14,275 bases of DNA, taken from the NCBI GenBank assembly GCA_017964745.1, contig JAGCRJ010000252.1, positions 1 through 14,275 of the forward strand. The letters are read 5' to 3'. Numbering within the stretch: the first letter of the stretch is position 1; each line of letters opens with the position of its first letter. The notes under the pieces are model-generated. The model did not search any database, had not been told where the DNA came from, and saw only the letters and a list, made by a program, of their open reading frames with translations. Shown here in pieces: positions 1 through 7,498 of this stretch. The DNA comes from Lachnospiraceae bacterium (GTDB taxonomy: Bacteria > Bacillota > Clostridia > Lachnospirales > Lachnospiraceae). A program made the translations under genes and the position numbers.

Positions 1-1
1 G

Positions 2-91
2 GAGCTGGAAACAAAGGCAAGTATGATGGAAGAATTTAAAAAGGTTGCTTTTTTCAACCATCTGCTTTTCCGGAAGAAATGCTCGGAATAA
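2..91 (+). CDS. C-terminal end of an unidentified protein (partial)
   Basis: The only frame open from the window edge ends in TAA at 89-91 and gives 29 residues, rich in charged and aromatic residues (…EEFKKVAFFNHLLFRKKCSE). The other two plus frames close within the first 40 bases. A strong intrinsic terminator begins 28 bp after the stop, which supports this being the true end of a plus-strand gene. The fragment is too short to assign to a family and no function is proposed. Confidence 0.5.
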   Translation, partial: ELETKASMMEEFKKVAFFNHLLFRKKCSE

Positions 92-118
92 CCGATTGAT
101 CGGAGCTGAAAGGTAAAA

Positions 119-151
119 CCCTGCGGGACAGATCCTCGCAGGGATTTTTTT
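119..151 (+). terminator. Rho-independent terminator of the upstream gene
   Basis: A 7-bp perfect GC-rich stem (CCCTGCG at 119-125, CGCAGGG at 137-143) encloses an 11-nt loop. It is followed by one A and then a run of seven T at 145-151. It separates the truncated first gene from the ABC-transporter operon, so that operon should have its own promoter between about 152 and 246. Confidence 0.88.
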
Positions 152-174
152 ATGCAAAAAAAATTTATCTTACG

Positions 175-214
175 TTTAAAGATTTTTTAAGAATTGAAAT
201 GTTAGCATTCAATT
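175..214 (+). promoter_or_regulatory. Candidate response-regulator operator upstream of the ABC operon
   Basis: TTTAAA (175-180), five bases, then TTTAAG (186-191) form a direct repeat with exactly 11-bp periodicity. This is the layout bound by dimers of OmpR/PhoB-family regulators, and it resembles the TTTAAG-N5-TTTAAG box described for streptococcal CiaR. Directly after it lies an imperfect inverted repeat, AATTGAAATG (192-201) / CATTCAATT (206-214). An A-rich tract (155-163) lies upstream. I could not settle the -35/-10 pair: TTTAAG (186-191) with TTCAAT (208-213), and TTGAAA (194-199) with TAAACG (216-221), are both weak. The operon encodes its own OmpR-type regulator, so autoregulation is a reasonable inference but unproven. 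Confidence 0.42.
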
Positions 215-259
215 GTAAACGGAAAAACTGTGTTTCATATCGGTACAGAGGTATTAAAA

Positions 260-1042
260 ATGGCAGATATTTGTTTGGAAGCAAGAGACCTTTGCAAGAC
301 CTATATTGTTGAAGGATACAGCAACAATGTCCTGCAGAACATCAATCTCAAGATAGAAGAAGGGGAGTTCGTCTCGATCATGGGACCGAGCGGATCCGGA
401 AAATCCACCCTCCTTTACACCATAAGCGGAATGGATGATATGACCGCAGGCAAGGTCATATTTGACGGGGATGATATTTCTGAAATGAATGACAAGCAGC
501 TCACGAAACTCAGACTTATCAAGATGGGATTCATCTTTCAGCAGATGTATATGATGAAGAAGCTCTGCATCATGGACAACATAGTTCTCCCCGGTTATCA
601 GGCGGCGCTTATGAGCAGGGAAGAGGTTAACAAAAAGGCAGAAGACCTTATGAGAAGACTCGGCATCATAGAAACCGCTGACAGGGAGATCACTGAGGTT
701 TCCGGAGGACAGCTCCAGAGAGCTTGTCTTGCCAGGGCACTCATCAACAGCCCCAAGGTTCTTTTTGCGGATGAGCCCACGGGAGCACTCAACTCAAAGG
801 CTTCCATGGAGGTTCTCGGCGAAATGGTCAAGGCGAATGAAGCCGGCACCACGGTTCTCATGGTAACCCACAGCGAAAAGGTTGCGGCAAGTTCCGACAG
901 GATCATCTACCTGATGGACGGCGACATACAGGGTGAACTGGTACTCGGCAAGATAAATACATCTGACGGGATGAGTTCCGCGGAGAAGCTTTCGCTCAGG
1001 GAAAGAAAACTCAGAAAATGGCTTGAGGAGATGGGGTGGTAA
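260..1042 (+). CDS. ABC transporter ATP-binding protein, MacB/LolD type
   Basis: This 260-residue cytoplasmic ATPase should power the FtsX-type permease encoded next. All nucleotide-binding motifs are intact: Walker A GPSGSGKST (residues 42-50), a Q-loop in FIFQQ, signature VSGGQLQR (147-154), Walker B VLFADEPTG (from 167, Glu172 catalytic) and the switch His204 in VTHS. The ADEPTGALNS stretch and overall length are typical of the MacB/LolD/FtsE group, which moves lipids, lipopeptides, macrolides or peptides, or acts as a mechanotransmission machine. I chose ATG 260 because AGAGG (247-251) sits 8 nt upstream and MADICLEARDLCKTY matches usual family starts. The ATG at 230 has no ribosome site. 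The stop overlaps or nearly touches the permease start, suggesting translational coupling and co-expression. The substrate cannot be read from sequence. Confidence 0.95.
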   Translation: MADICLEARDLCKTYIVEGYSNNVLQNINLKIEEGEFVSIMGPSGSGKSTLLYTISGMDDMTAGKVIFDGDDISEMNDKQLTKLRLIKMGFIFQQMYMMKKLCIMDNIVLPGYQAALMSREEVNKKAEDLMRRLGIIETADREITEVSGGQLQRACLARALINSPKVLFADEPTGALNSKASMEVLGEMVKANEAGTTVLMVTHSEKVAASSDRIIYLMDGDIQGELVLGKINTSDGMSSAEKLSLRERKLRKWLEEMGW

Positions 1043-1043
1043 A

Positions 1044-3509
1044 GTGTATTTAAGAATGCTTAAAAAGGACCTTAAGGATAAGGTCGTTTTAAATATAGTC
1101 TTATTCATATTCATGATTCTGGCAGCCACTCTTCTTGTCATGAGTGCGGGATTTGTCTATACCTTCATCGCCGGCATCAATACAACATACGAAAAGTGCA
1201 ACACCTCCGACATCATACTGATCGTCGACAGAAGCGTATCCTCAGCCGAAGAACAGCAGGATACGATAATCGGTCTGATGCAGGAATATTCTGAGATAAA
1301 TGAGATATCCGTATCGGAGAGGATAATAGCAAGTACGGGAAGACTGGATTTTGAGAAAATAGATAAAAGAACCGTATCCGGTCTGTATCAGACGGACTTT
1401 CTCATATCCCCCGTGAGCACTGATCAGAACATCCCGTATGATATGCACGATGAGCCGATCACTCTGGATGACGGATGCGTCGCACTTTCACAGGTGACTG
1501 CTTCTTCTTCTCATACGAAGATAGGTGACAGCATCATGATCACCACGGATATGGGAAATATATACAGGTTTGTTGTGTCGGATATATATAAGGATCCCAG
1601 TTCATCCATGATGACCAAGATCCTGTTTTCTGACAGGGATTACAAGACACTTTGCGAAGAGTTTACAACACAGGTGGATCAGTATGACATACAGCTGGTC
1701 AATCCCTTTAAAACTGTTTCCGAGCTTCAGAAATGGGGATGGGAGATCAACGACAGATTACGTATGATGGATGAAAACGGTGAGATAAACGGCCGGATAC
1801 ACACCGTCACCACCGGAAAGAGCAATGCCTTTACCGATGAAGCAATGATCTCACTCATAGTCAGTATATTCATGGGACTGATGGGAATTGCACTTATAAT
1901 CCTTATCTTTATGGCCATATCCTTCAGCCTTCAGGCAACTGTCAAGCGCGAGGAAAAAGAGATCGGTACGATGAGGGCGATAGGAGTGGATTCGCTGTCT
2001 TATAAATCGCTCTTTGTCGTTAAGTATATCGCGTTTGCGGTTCTGGGCGGAGTTATTGGTCTGATCGCAGGCATTCCGCTTGAAAAATACATGGTGAGCA
2101 GGTTTGTCACCAACACCCTGAATCCCGATAAAAATGTGATCATCCTTCTGGGCGTTATAACCTGTATCATCTTTATGCTCCTGATGCTTGTCTTCTCATT
2201 TGTTTCGTTAAGACGTATCGACAGGATCTCCGTAATGGATGCGATCCACGGTGAAGGAAAAGGAGAAAGATTCAGTAAGATACCCGGTGTGTCCCTCAGT
2301 AAAAGAAAAAATACATCCGTACCGCTTTTTCTTGCGCTTCAGGATATAATCCGCAAGATGAAGAGATATATTTTCCTTGTCATCAGTTACATGATCGGGA
2401 TGACGATCCTGTTTTTGCAGTTCCAGATCAAGGCTACGGTTGTGAGCGACGAATACAGAAAGACATATTGGTCAAGAGCGGACAGGGATTTTATGATCAG
2501 ACCGGAAGACGGTCTCAGGGATAAGCTGCTCGAAATGACCGGAAGCTATAAGAATCTGTATTTATATTATGAGCAGCTTTATAACGAGCACGGTATTCCC
2601 GTTGATATCCAGCTTATGGATGAGCAGACCTCTTTTGTGATCATGAACGGTGAAAAAAGCGGAGCAGCCATTGCTTTCGGAGACGTTGATCTGAGCAGGA
2701 TGACATATGTAAAGGGAGGAAAGGTTCCCTCGCTTCCCAATGAAGTTGCGGCATCTCATTTCCTTGCACTGACAAACGGAACCGAGCTTGGGGATGTTGT
2801 CACACTTGAATATAAGGTATACGGTGAGGATGGATTTACCGTAGAAACCAGACAGAAGGATTATATCATCACGGCATTTGTCGAGACCATGGGCAACAGC
2901 AGGACCCCTATTTTTTTCCTGGCTCAGGCCGATGACAATATGTACTGTGAAGACTTTGATCTCTTTAACGAATCGATCGATGCACCGAGATCGGAGCATG
3001 CATACTATATCGAGAAAATGCGTGAAGTTGATGAAAGGATACTTGTTTGGGATTACGATCAGGCTCTCGATTATGACCTTGGGAATTCCTTCGGTAAACT
3101 GCTCGATCTGCTTGCACTTGTTACAGGTACGATAATGGCGATCACTCTTTTTGCGATGACATTCCTCTATCAGCAGATCTTTATTGAAGAGGAGACTTCG
3201 GACATTGCAATGCTTAAGAGTATGGGATTCGATAAGTGGGCTGTGAGGAAATGGCATTATTACAGGCTGCTGATCATGATAGTTCTTTCGACCGCTCTGG
3301 CACTGCTGAGCGCATTCACATTGAACAAATGGCTGTTCAACAAGATAGGAAGTGCCGTGCTCGGACTTGTTTCTTTTAAGATAGCATCACCTCCGGTTTC
3401 TGTTCTTATTCTTTTGCCGGCGGTACTTGTCATGATAATCTCGGCCGTTATGGCTGTATCATTCAGATCGATGGATCAGATCAGGATATGGAGGATCCGT
3501 AATGAATAA
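1044..3509 (+). CDS. ABC transporter permease, FtsX/MacB-like with two large ectodomains
   Basis: This 821-residue membrane protein is the partner of the preceding ATPase. It has one N-terminal helix, an ectodomain of about 220 residues, and three helices. The sequence REEKEIGTMRAIG (from residue 302) is the conserved FtsX motif at the first cytoplasmic edge. A second unit repeats this plan: a helix near residues 440-460, an ectodomain of about 230 residues, then three helices containing EEETSDIAMLKSMGFD. That gives eight helices in a duplicated FtsX layout, unlike the 10-helix BceB family with its single ectodomain. GTG 1044 gives MYLRMLKKDLKDK, resembling common starts in this family. TTG 1023 and ATG 1056 are alternatives. 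The gene begins 1 nt after the ATPase stop and its end overlaps the lipoprotein gene by 8 nt. Transport of a membrane-embedded or amphipathic compound is inferred from family only. Confidence 0.88.
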   Translation: MYLRMLKKDLKDKVVLNIVLFIFMILAATLLVMSAGFVYTFIAGINTTYEKCNTSDIILIVDRSVSSAEEQQDTIIGLMQEYSEINEISVSERIIASTGRLDFEKIDKRTVSGLYQTDFLISPVSTDQNIPYDMHDEPITLDDGCVALSQVTASSSHTKIGDSIMITTDMGNIYRFVVSDIYKDPSSSMMTKILFSDRDYKTLCEEFTTQVDQYDIQLVNPFKTVSELQKWGWEINDRLRMMDENGEINGRIHTVTTGKSNAFTDEAMISLIVSIFMGLMGIALIILIFMAISFSLQATVKREEKEIGTMRAIGVDSLSYKSLFVVKYIAFAVLGGVIGLIAGIPLEKYMVSRFVTNTLNPDKNVIILLGVITCIIFMLLMLVFSFVSLRRIDRISVMDAIHGEGKGERFSKIPGVSLSKRKNTSVPLFLALQDIIRKMKRYIFLVISYMIGMTILFLQFQIKATVVSDEYRKTYWSRADRDFMIRPEDGLRDKLLEMTGSYKNLYLYYEQLYNEHGIPVDIQLMDEQTSFVIMNGEKSGAAIAFGDVDLSRMTYVKGGKVPSLPNEVAASHFLALTNGTELGDVVTLEYKVYGEDGFTVETRQKDYIITAFVETMGNSRTPIFFLAQADDNMYCEDFDLFNESIDAPRSEHAYYIEKMREVDERILVWDYDQALDYDLGNSFGKLLDLLALVTGTIMAITLFAMTFLYQQIFIEEETSDIAMLKSMGFDKWAVRKWHYYRLLIMIVLSTALALLSAFTLNKWLFNKIGSAVLGLVSFKIASPPVSVLILLPAVLVMIISAVMAVSFRSMDQIRIWRIRNE

Positions 3510-4917
3510 CCGTACACTAAGACCCGGAATAAATAAATTCATCACATTACTGACTGCTGCGGTAACTCTTTTCACCTTTGGCGGATGCTCTTCCTCCGCA
3601 CAGGTAACATCGAATGGGATGGTGAAGGTGGGTTCGCTTAATGTCGAGACACCTGCCGGGTATACCGATGAAAGCCCTTCGGAGGAACCCGTCTCTGAAA
3701 CTGTATCGGATAACGGACTCTGCACCATAGTCAGGTATCCGTCATACTACGGTGTCACACTCGATTATGAAAAAGGAACTCCTTCGGATGTCGGAGCCGC
3801 ATATGCGGAGACAATACTGAAAGCCGTTCCGGATTATGAGATCGTGTTTGAGCCTTACCTGTTCGAGAATATAAGAAATGCATTCTCGGGAAGGGATATC
3901 AGGTATGATTCACTTGAAAAGAGGATAATGTCACTTATTTCGGGTCTTCCGGACGAATACAGGGAAGAAGTGGAAAGCTTTGCAAGGACCATAGCGGACG
4001 GAGAGGAAGGCTATCTCGAAAACGGAAAGCTCAGCTACATCGAAGCTCTTACAATGCAGCTGATCCCCGATGCCCTCAGACCCACCGCATGCAGCGCCCT
4101 GTCCATAGGAGGATCGAGGACTGAGAGCGGGGAAAGACTTACCATGAGAAATCTTGAATGGAATCTCGGAAGTTCAGCCCAGATGACACAGATCCATGCA
4201 GTCACATTTATGAAGAAGGGCAAAAACAGCATTACCGCAATAAGCGTACTCGGACTTTTTGACATGATAACCGCGGTGAATGACGACGGTGTCATGATCG
4301 GCATTCTGGATGTCGGAACGGTAAACCATATGCCCTTCGTATATGAAGAAAAGAAGAGCTATACATTTGATATAAGATATGTACTCGAAAACTTCGACAA
4401 TGCTGCGGATGCCGCAAAGTATCTCAGTGAAAACAGCGGAAGCTACACATGGTGCCACAATCTTCTCGTGACCGACAGGCGTGATGCATTCTGCTGTGAG
4501 AATGCAACTGCAGAAGCAGTGGCAGAGGGCAGGGCCCGGTCTGTCATCAGAACCCCCGAAACTCCTCTCATGGAGGGGTTAGCCTGGAACACTCCCGATA
4601 CCCTGTGCATAGTGAATTCTTACGCCACGGAAGGAAACCAGGACGGTTTTTCGGGTGACCCCGGCAATATGATACGTTTTGTGAAGTATAATAACTGGGT
4701 AAGTGAAACGGAAAAGTTTTCAGTTGCCGATCTAAAGGGTATAATGGCAAGGGAGGTTGTGGATCAGTATGAAGTCGCGAATGTCCACAACAGCGGAACC
4801 GTACATACCGTGATCGTCGATTATGCTACCGGGGATATCCATGTGGCATTTACGACGGGAGAGTGTGCGGATGATATACCCGAATACTTATTGGTGGGGA
4901 ATATAAGGTTTGACTGA
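3502..4917 (+). CDS. Lipoprotein with a C45-like N-terminal-nucleophile (Ntn) hydrolase domain
   Basis: This 471-residue protein has a lipoprotein signal: basic N-region, hydrophobic stretch and lipobox FGGC with Cys29, followed by a Ser-rich linker. The catalytic half starts at Cys197 in TACSALSIGG and continues with TESGERLTMRNLEW (Arg216, Asn217, Glu219). NDDGV around Asn260 and an Asn372 in VNSY resemble conserved Asn positions of Ntn hydrolases. This C-S…G…RN-acidic-W pattern is that of the C45 acyltransferase, acid-ceramidase/NAAA and phospholipase-B-like groups, which cleave amide bonds after self-cutting before the nucleophilic Cys. The roughly 167 residues between lipid anchor and Cys197 would be the propeptide. 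ATG 3502 follows GGAGG (3490-3494). It overlaps the permease end by 8 nt and the regulator start by 8 nt. An N-acyl amide or lipopeptide substrate is inference. The exact family needs a profile search. Confidence 0.72.
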   Translation: MNNRTLRPGINKFITLLTAAVTLFTFGGCSSSAQVTSNGMVKVGSLNVETPAGYTDESPSEEPVSETVSDNGLCTIVRYPSYYGVTLDYEKGTPSDVGAAYAETILKAVPDYEIVFEPYLFENIRNAFSGRDIRYDSLEKRIMSLISGLPDEYREEVESFARTIADGEEGYLENGKLSYIEALTMQLIPDALRPTACSALSIGGSRTESGERLTMRNLEWNLGSSAQMTQIHAVTFMKKGKNSITAISVLGLFDMITAVNDDGVMIGILDVGTVNHMPFVYEEKKSYTFDIRYVLENFDNAADAAKYLSENSGSYTWCHNLLVTDRRDAFCCENATAEAVAEGRARSVIRTPETPLMEGLAWNTPDTLCIVNSYATEGNQDGFSGDPGNMIRFVKYNNWVSETEKFSVADLKGIMAREVVDQYEVANVHNSGTVHTVIVDYATGDIHVAFTTGECADDIPEYLLVGNIRFD

Positions 4918-5596
4918 TATTCTCATAATCGAAGACAATGAAGAACTCGGAACCCTCGTTCACGATTTTCTGAAACGTGAAGGCTATTCGGTGCAGCTTG
5001 CAAGAAGCGCCGAAGAGGGTCTGGAACTGATCGGGAAAGCAGCATTTAAAATGCTGCTTCTTGACGTTATGCTGCCCGGAATGAACGGATACGAAACCCT
5101 GCAGGAGATAAGGAAGGAGCAGAAGCTTCCCGTCCTCATGATGAGTGCCAAGACCGATGAACAGAGCAAGATTCTCGGATATGAGGTCGGCGCGGACGAT
5201 TATATAGACAAGCCGTTTTCCTTTCAGGTGTTGGGTCTTAAAATCAAGGCACTTATGAAGCGTACCTATGACCTTACGGAAGACAGGCAGCTCCTTACAT
5301 ACGGAAACATTACCCTTGACGTTGCATCCAAGACTGTGTTTAAGAATGAAGAACCCGTCCCGATAACCGGCAAGGAATTCGAACTGCTCGAATATATGAT
5401 GCGACATCCGGAGACTGTCCTGAAAAAAGAAAAGCTCTTTGACGAGATCTGGGGAGTAGACTGCTTCAGTGACCTCGGAAGTCTTAACGTACATATCAGG
5501 TGGCTCAGGGAAAAGCTTGAAGACGATCCCAGGAATCCAAAACTCATTCGCACGGTCTGGAGAGTCGGATATCAGTTCGGAGGTGCGGAGAATTGA
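4910..5596 (+). CDS. OmpR-family response regulator
   Basis: A 228-residue cytoplasmic transcription factor with a receiver domain (about 1-118) and a winged-helix DNA-binding domain (about 130-226). The receiver has the acidic pocket Glu8-Asp9, phospho-acceptor Asp52 in LLLDVMLPG, switch Ser79 and Lys101 in DKPF. The effector domain shows ITGKEFELLEYMMRHPE and HIRWLREKLEDDP, then VWRVGYQF, all typical of OmpR/PhoB. The start is TTG 4910, 8 nt inside the hydrolase gene, with GGTGGGGA (4893-4900) as ribosome site. No ATG is available upstream in a sensible position. The stop overlaps the kinase start by 4 nt (TTGA), so the two should be translated together. It probably controls this operon, possibly through the 11-bp-phased repeat at 175-191. 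Confidence 0.94.
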   Translation: MTDILIIEDNEELGTLVHDFLKREGYSVQLARSAEEGLELIGKAAFKMLLLDVMLPGMNGYETLQEIRKEQKLPVLMMSAKTDEQSKILGYEVGADDYIDKPFSFQVLGLKIKALMKRTYDLTEDRQLLTYGNITLDVASKTVFKNEEPVPITGKEFELLEYMMRHPETVLKKEKLFDEIWGVDCFSDLGSLNVHIRWLREKLEDDPRNPKLIRTVWRVGYQFGGAEN

Positions 5597-6954
5597 AGAG
5601 AGCGGCGAAACTGTATACGGTTACGGTGCTTCTTTACGCACTTCTTTTTCTGTCTGCATATATTCTGTTTTCCAAGGTCATAAGGAGGAATGAGGACAGT
5701 GCTTATGTTCTCATGAACCGTGTTTTTAATGAACTCGAATCGTATCTTTCTGACAGCGGGGAAGAGATCACTGCAGATTCGGTATGCGCCGGGATAGACG
5801 AGGTTTATTACGCACGCATAGATGAACTGAAAAAAGAATACGGGAATGATACGATTCCCGAAAGAGTATATTTTATATCCGCGGAAGCGGGGAACAGCGA
5901 AGTCAGTCTTATAAATCCCGATAAGGATTATGAGAAGCTGTGGGTACTCCGTTCCTCCGAAGGCATCTGCGGATTCGTTGTCTTTGAATACGGCGAATCA
6001 AGATTCTCCAAACTGCTGATCTTTACGGAACTGTGCATTGCCGCAGCATTTCTTATCACTCTCGGAGTATGCATCTACATCGGGACTCATATCTTAAGAC
6101 CGTTTGAAAAACTCTCATCATATCCCGAAAAACTTTCAAAAAACCAGCTGACGGAAAAACTTCCCGAGACTAAGAACCGCTTCTTCGGAAGGTTTACCTG
6201 GGGCATCAACATGCTCAGTGACCGCCTTACAAGCGACCGCAGAAGGATCGGCGAACTCAGCCGCGAGCATCTTACCATGCTCACGACGATAGCACACGGG
6301 ATCAAGACTCCCGTGTCGAATATCAAGCTTTATGCGGATGCCATTTCCACAGGCCTGTACCAGCCTGACGGAAAGGTGAACGAAAGCGATGCCGAGGTTG
6401 CCGGAAAGATAAGCAGGAATGCGGATGAGATCGCATCGATCGTCAAGGAACTCATCGATAAAGCACAGGGCGGCGTCGTTGATTTCGAGCCGTCGATACA
6501 GAATTTTTATCTGAATGAGCTTATCAGTTTTCTGAATGAGGAATACGGGAACAGACTTAATGTTCTGAAGATCCCTCATTCCTTTGAACTAGAATCGGAT
6601 GCGATCATAAAAAGCGACAGGGACGGTATCTGCCGCATCCTTTCACAGCTGATGGAAAATGCGATCAAGTACGGAAACGGCGGCGGAATAAACGTGCGTA
6701 TTTCCAAGGATGAGGAAGGATATCTTATCTCCGTCAAAAACAAGGGTAAAGTCATTCCCGACAAGGAACTTCCCTTTTTGTTCAACAGCTTCTACAGAGG
6801 CTCGAATTCCGAAGGCATTCCCGGAAGCGGCATAGGCCTGTTTGAATGCTATGAGATCACACGCAAATTATGCGGTGATATCTATGCACGTTCGGATGCC
6901 GAAAACACTGAGACGGAATTTGCAGTCTATCTTCCCGGTGCAACTCATACCTGA
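5593..6954 (+). CDS. Membrane sensor histidine kinase with a small ectodomain
   Basis: This 453-residue kinase is the expected partner of the regulator just upstream. Helices lie at about 8-30 and 140-164 and flank an extracytoplasmic segment of about 110 residues, followed by a linker. The phospho-acceptor is His235 in TIAHGIKTPVSN. The ATPase domain has an N-box ENAIKYG (Asn356), a variant G1 region VKNKGKVIP, an F-box LPFLFNSFYRG and a G2 box GSGIGL. Two features are unusual: the residue after the His is Gly instead of the usual Glu/Asp, and the start is TTG (5593) with GGAGG (5579-5583) 9 nt upstream. The ectodomain sets it apart from BceS-type kinases, which have almost none. It may sense the ABC substrate or the state of the transporter. 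Confidence 0.92.
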   Translation: MKRAAKLYTVTVLLYALLFLSAYILFSKVIRRNEDSAYVLMNRVFNELESYLSDSGEEITADSVCAGIDEVYYARIDELKKEYGNDTIPERVYFISAEAGNSEVSLINPDKDYEKLWVLRSSEGICGFVVFEYGESRFSKLLIFTELCIAAAFLITLGVCIYIGTHILRPFEKLSSYPEKLSKNQLTEKLPETKNRFFGRFTWGINMLSDRLTSDRRRIGELSREHLTMLTTIAHGIKTPVSNIKLYADAISTGLYQPDGKVNESDAEVAGKISRNADEIASIVKELIDKAQGGVVDFEPSIQNFYLNELISFLNEEYGNRLNVLKIPHSFELESDAIIKSDRDGICRILSQLMENAIKYGNGGGINVRISKDEEGYLISVKNKGKVIPDKELPFLFNSFYRGSNSEGIPGSGIGLFECYEITRKLCGDIYARSDAENTETEFAVYLPGATHT

Positions 6955-6999
6955 TTTCGGTGCATCTTATTGCAAAAGTATTTTAATTATTTTTTTGTC

Positions 7000-7008
7000 T
7001 GTTATGAT
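7000..7008 (+). promoter_or_regulatory. Extended -10 promoter for the LytTR gene
   Basis: TG (7000-7001), one base, then TATGAT (7003-7008) matches the extended -10 element (TGnTATAAT) in 5 of 6 hexamer positions. The upstream DNA is a long A/T tract with no convincing -35. Transcription would start near 7015, leaving the AAGGAGG ribosome site (7018-7024) at the very 5' end of the message. No terminator is visible between the kinase stop and this promoter, so read-through from the ABC operon is also possible. Confidence 0.45.
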
Positions 7009-7035
7009 AACCCCTGTAAGGAGGAAAACAGATAT

Positions 7036-7485
7036 ATGAAGATCCGAATATCGGTTTCGGACGAAAAGAAAGACTTCATAGAAAAGTATCTCGCCGAGCA
7101 CGGAATAGAGACAGGTGAAGATGCGGAATACATGATCACTGAGGCCGGCCGCCACTCCGCATTCATATCCGTAAAGGATGAAAAGAAAGACCGTGTCAGT
7201 ATTACCGCAGACGAGATCATATACATAGAAAGTTTCGGGAAAGATATTGAGATCCATACACTGAAGGATACATATCATTCACAGGACAGAATGTATGAAC
7301 TGGAGTCGCTTCTCGATCCGAAGGAATTTTTAAGAGTCAGTAAGTCGGTCATAATTGCAAGAAAGCATGTAAAGAAGATAAGACCGTCACTTTCGATGAA
7401 ATACATACTCACAATGTCTGACGGAACACTGGTTGATGTAACGAGAAGTTATTACAGTGATTTCAGAAGATTTTTCAATATCTGA
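7036..7485 (+). CDS. Small LytTR-domain transcription regulator
   Basis: This 149-residue protein has a short N-terminal region (about 1-50) and a LytTR DNA-binding domain (about 53-148). The domain is recognisable from ITADEIIYIESFGKDIEI, the central YHSQDRMYELESLL, FLRVSKSVIIARKHVKKI and the C-terminal VDVTRSYYSDFRRFF. No receiver domain is present, so it belongs to the stand-alone LytTR regulators. I chose ATG 7036 because AAGGAGG (7018-7024) lies 11 nt upstream. An upstream in-frame extension to 6970 would cross the predicted promoter. A membrane-protein gene follows after 13 nt, matching the regulator plus membrane-inhibitor layout of LytTR regulatory systems (such as HdrRM and BrsRM of Streptococcus mutans). 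Its target promoters are unknown, and autoregulation is common in such systems. Confidence 0.9.
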   Translation: MKIRISVSDEKKDFIEKYLAEHGIETGEDAEYMITEAGRHSAFISVKDEKKDRVSITADEIIYIESFGKDIEIHTLKDTYHSQDRMYELESLLDPKEFLRVSKSVIIARKHVKKIRPSLSMKYILTMSDGTLVDVTRSYYSDFRRFFNI

Positions 7486-7498
7486 ACGGAGGTAAGAA

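Noticed and set aside
230..259. Upstream ATG at 230 as start of the ABC ATPase
   Set aside because: No ribosome site precedes it, whereas ATG 260 has AGAGG 8 nt upstream and fits the family N-terminus.
2562..3257. Minus-strand open frame of 231 codons opposite the permease
   Set aside because: It lies fully inside the well-supported permease gene, has no ribosome site or recognisable domain, and its composition is that of an antisense frame.
4850..5494. Minus-strand open frame of 214 codons opposite the first response regulator
   Set aside because: It is the mirror frame of an intact regulator, with no start signal or domain.
260..6954. Classical BceRS-BceAB bacitracin-type module
   Set aside because: The permease has a duplicated FtsX plan with two ectodomains and the kinase has a real ectodomain, both unlike the Bce family.
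6955..7035. Terminator after the first kinase gene
   Set aside because: There are T-rich stretches but no GC-rich hairpin before them, so no intrinsic terminator can be called.
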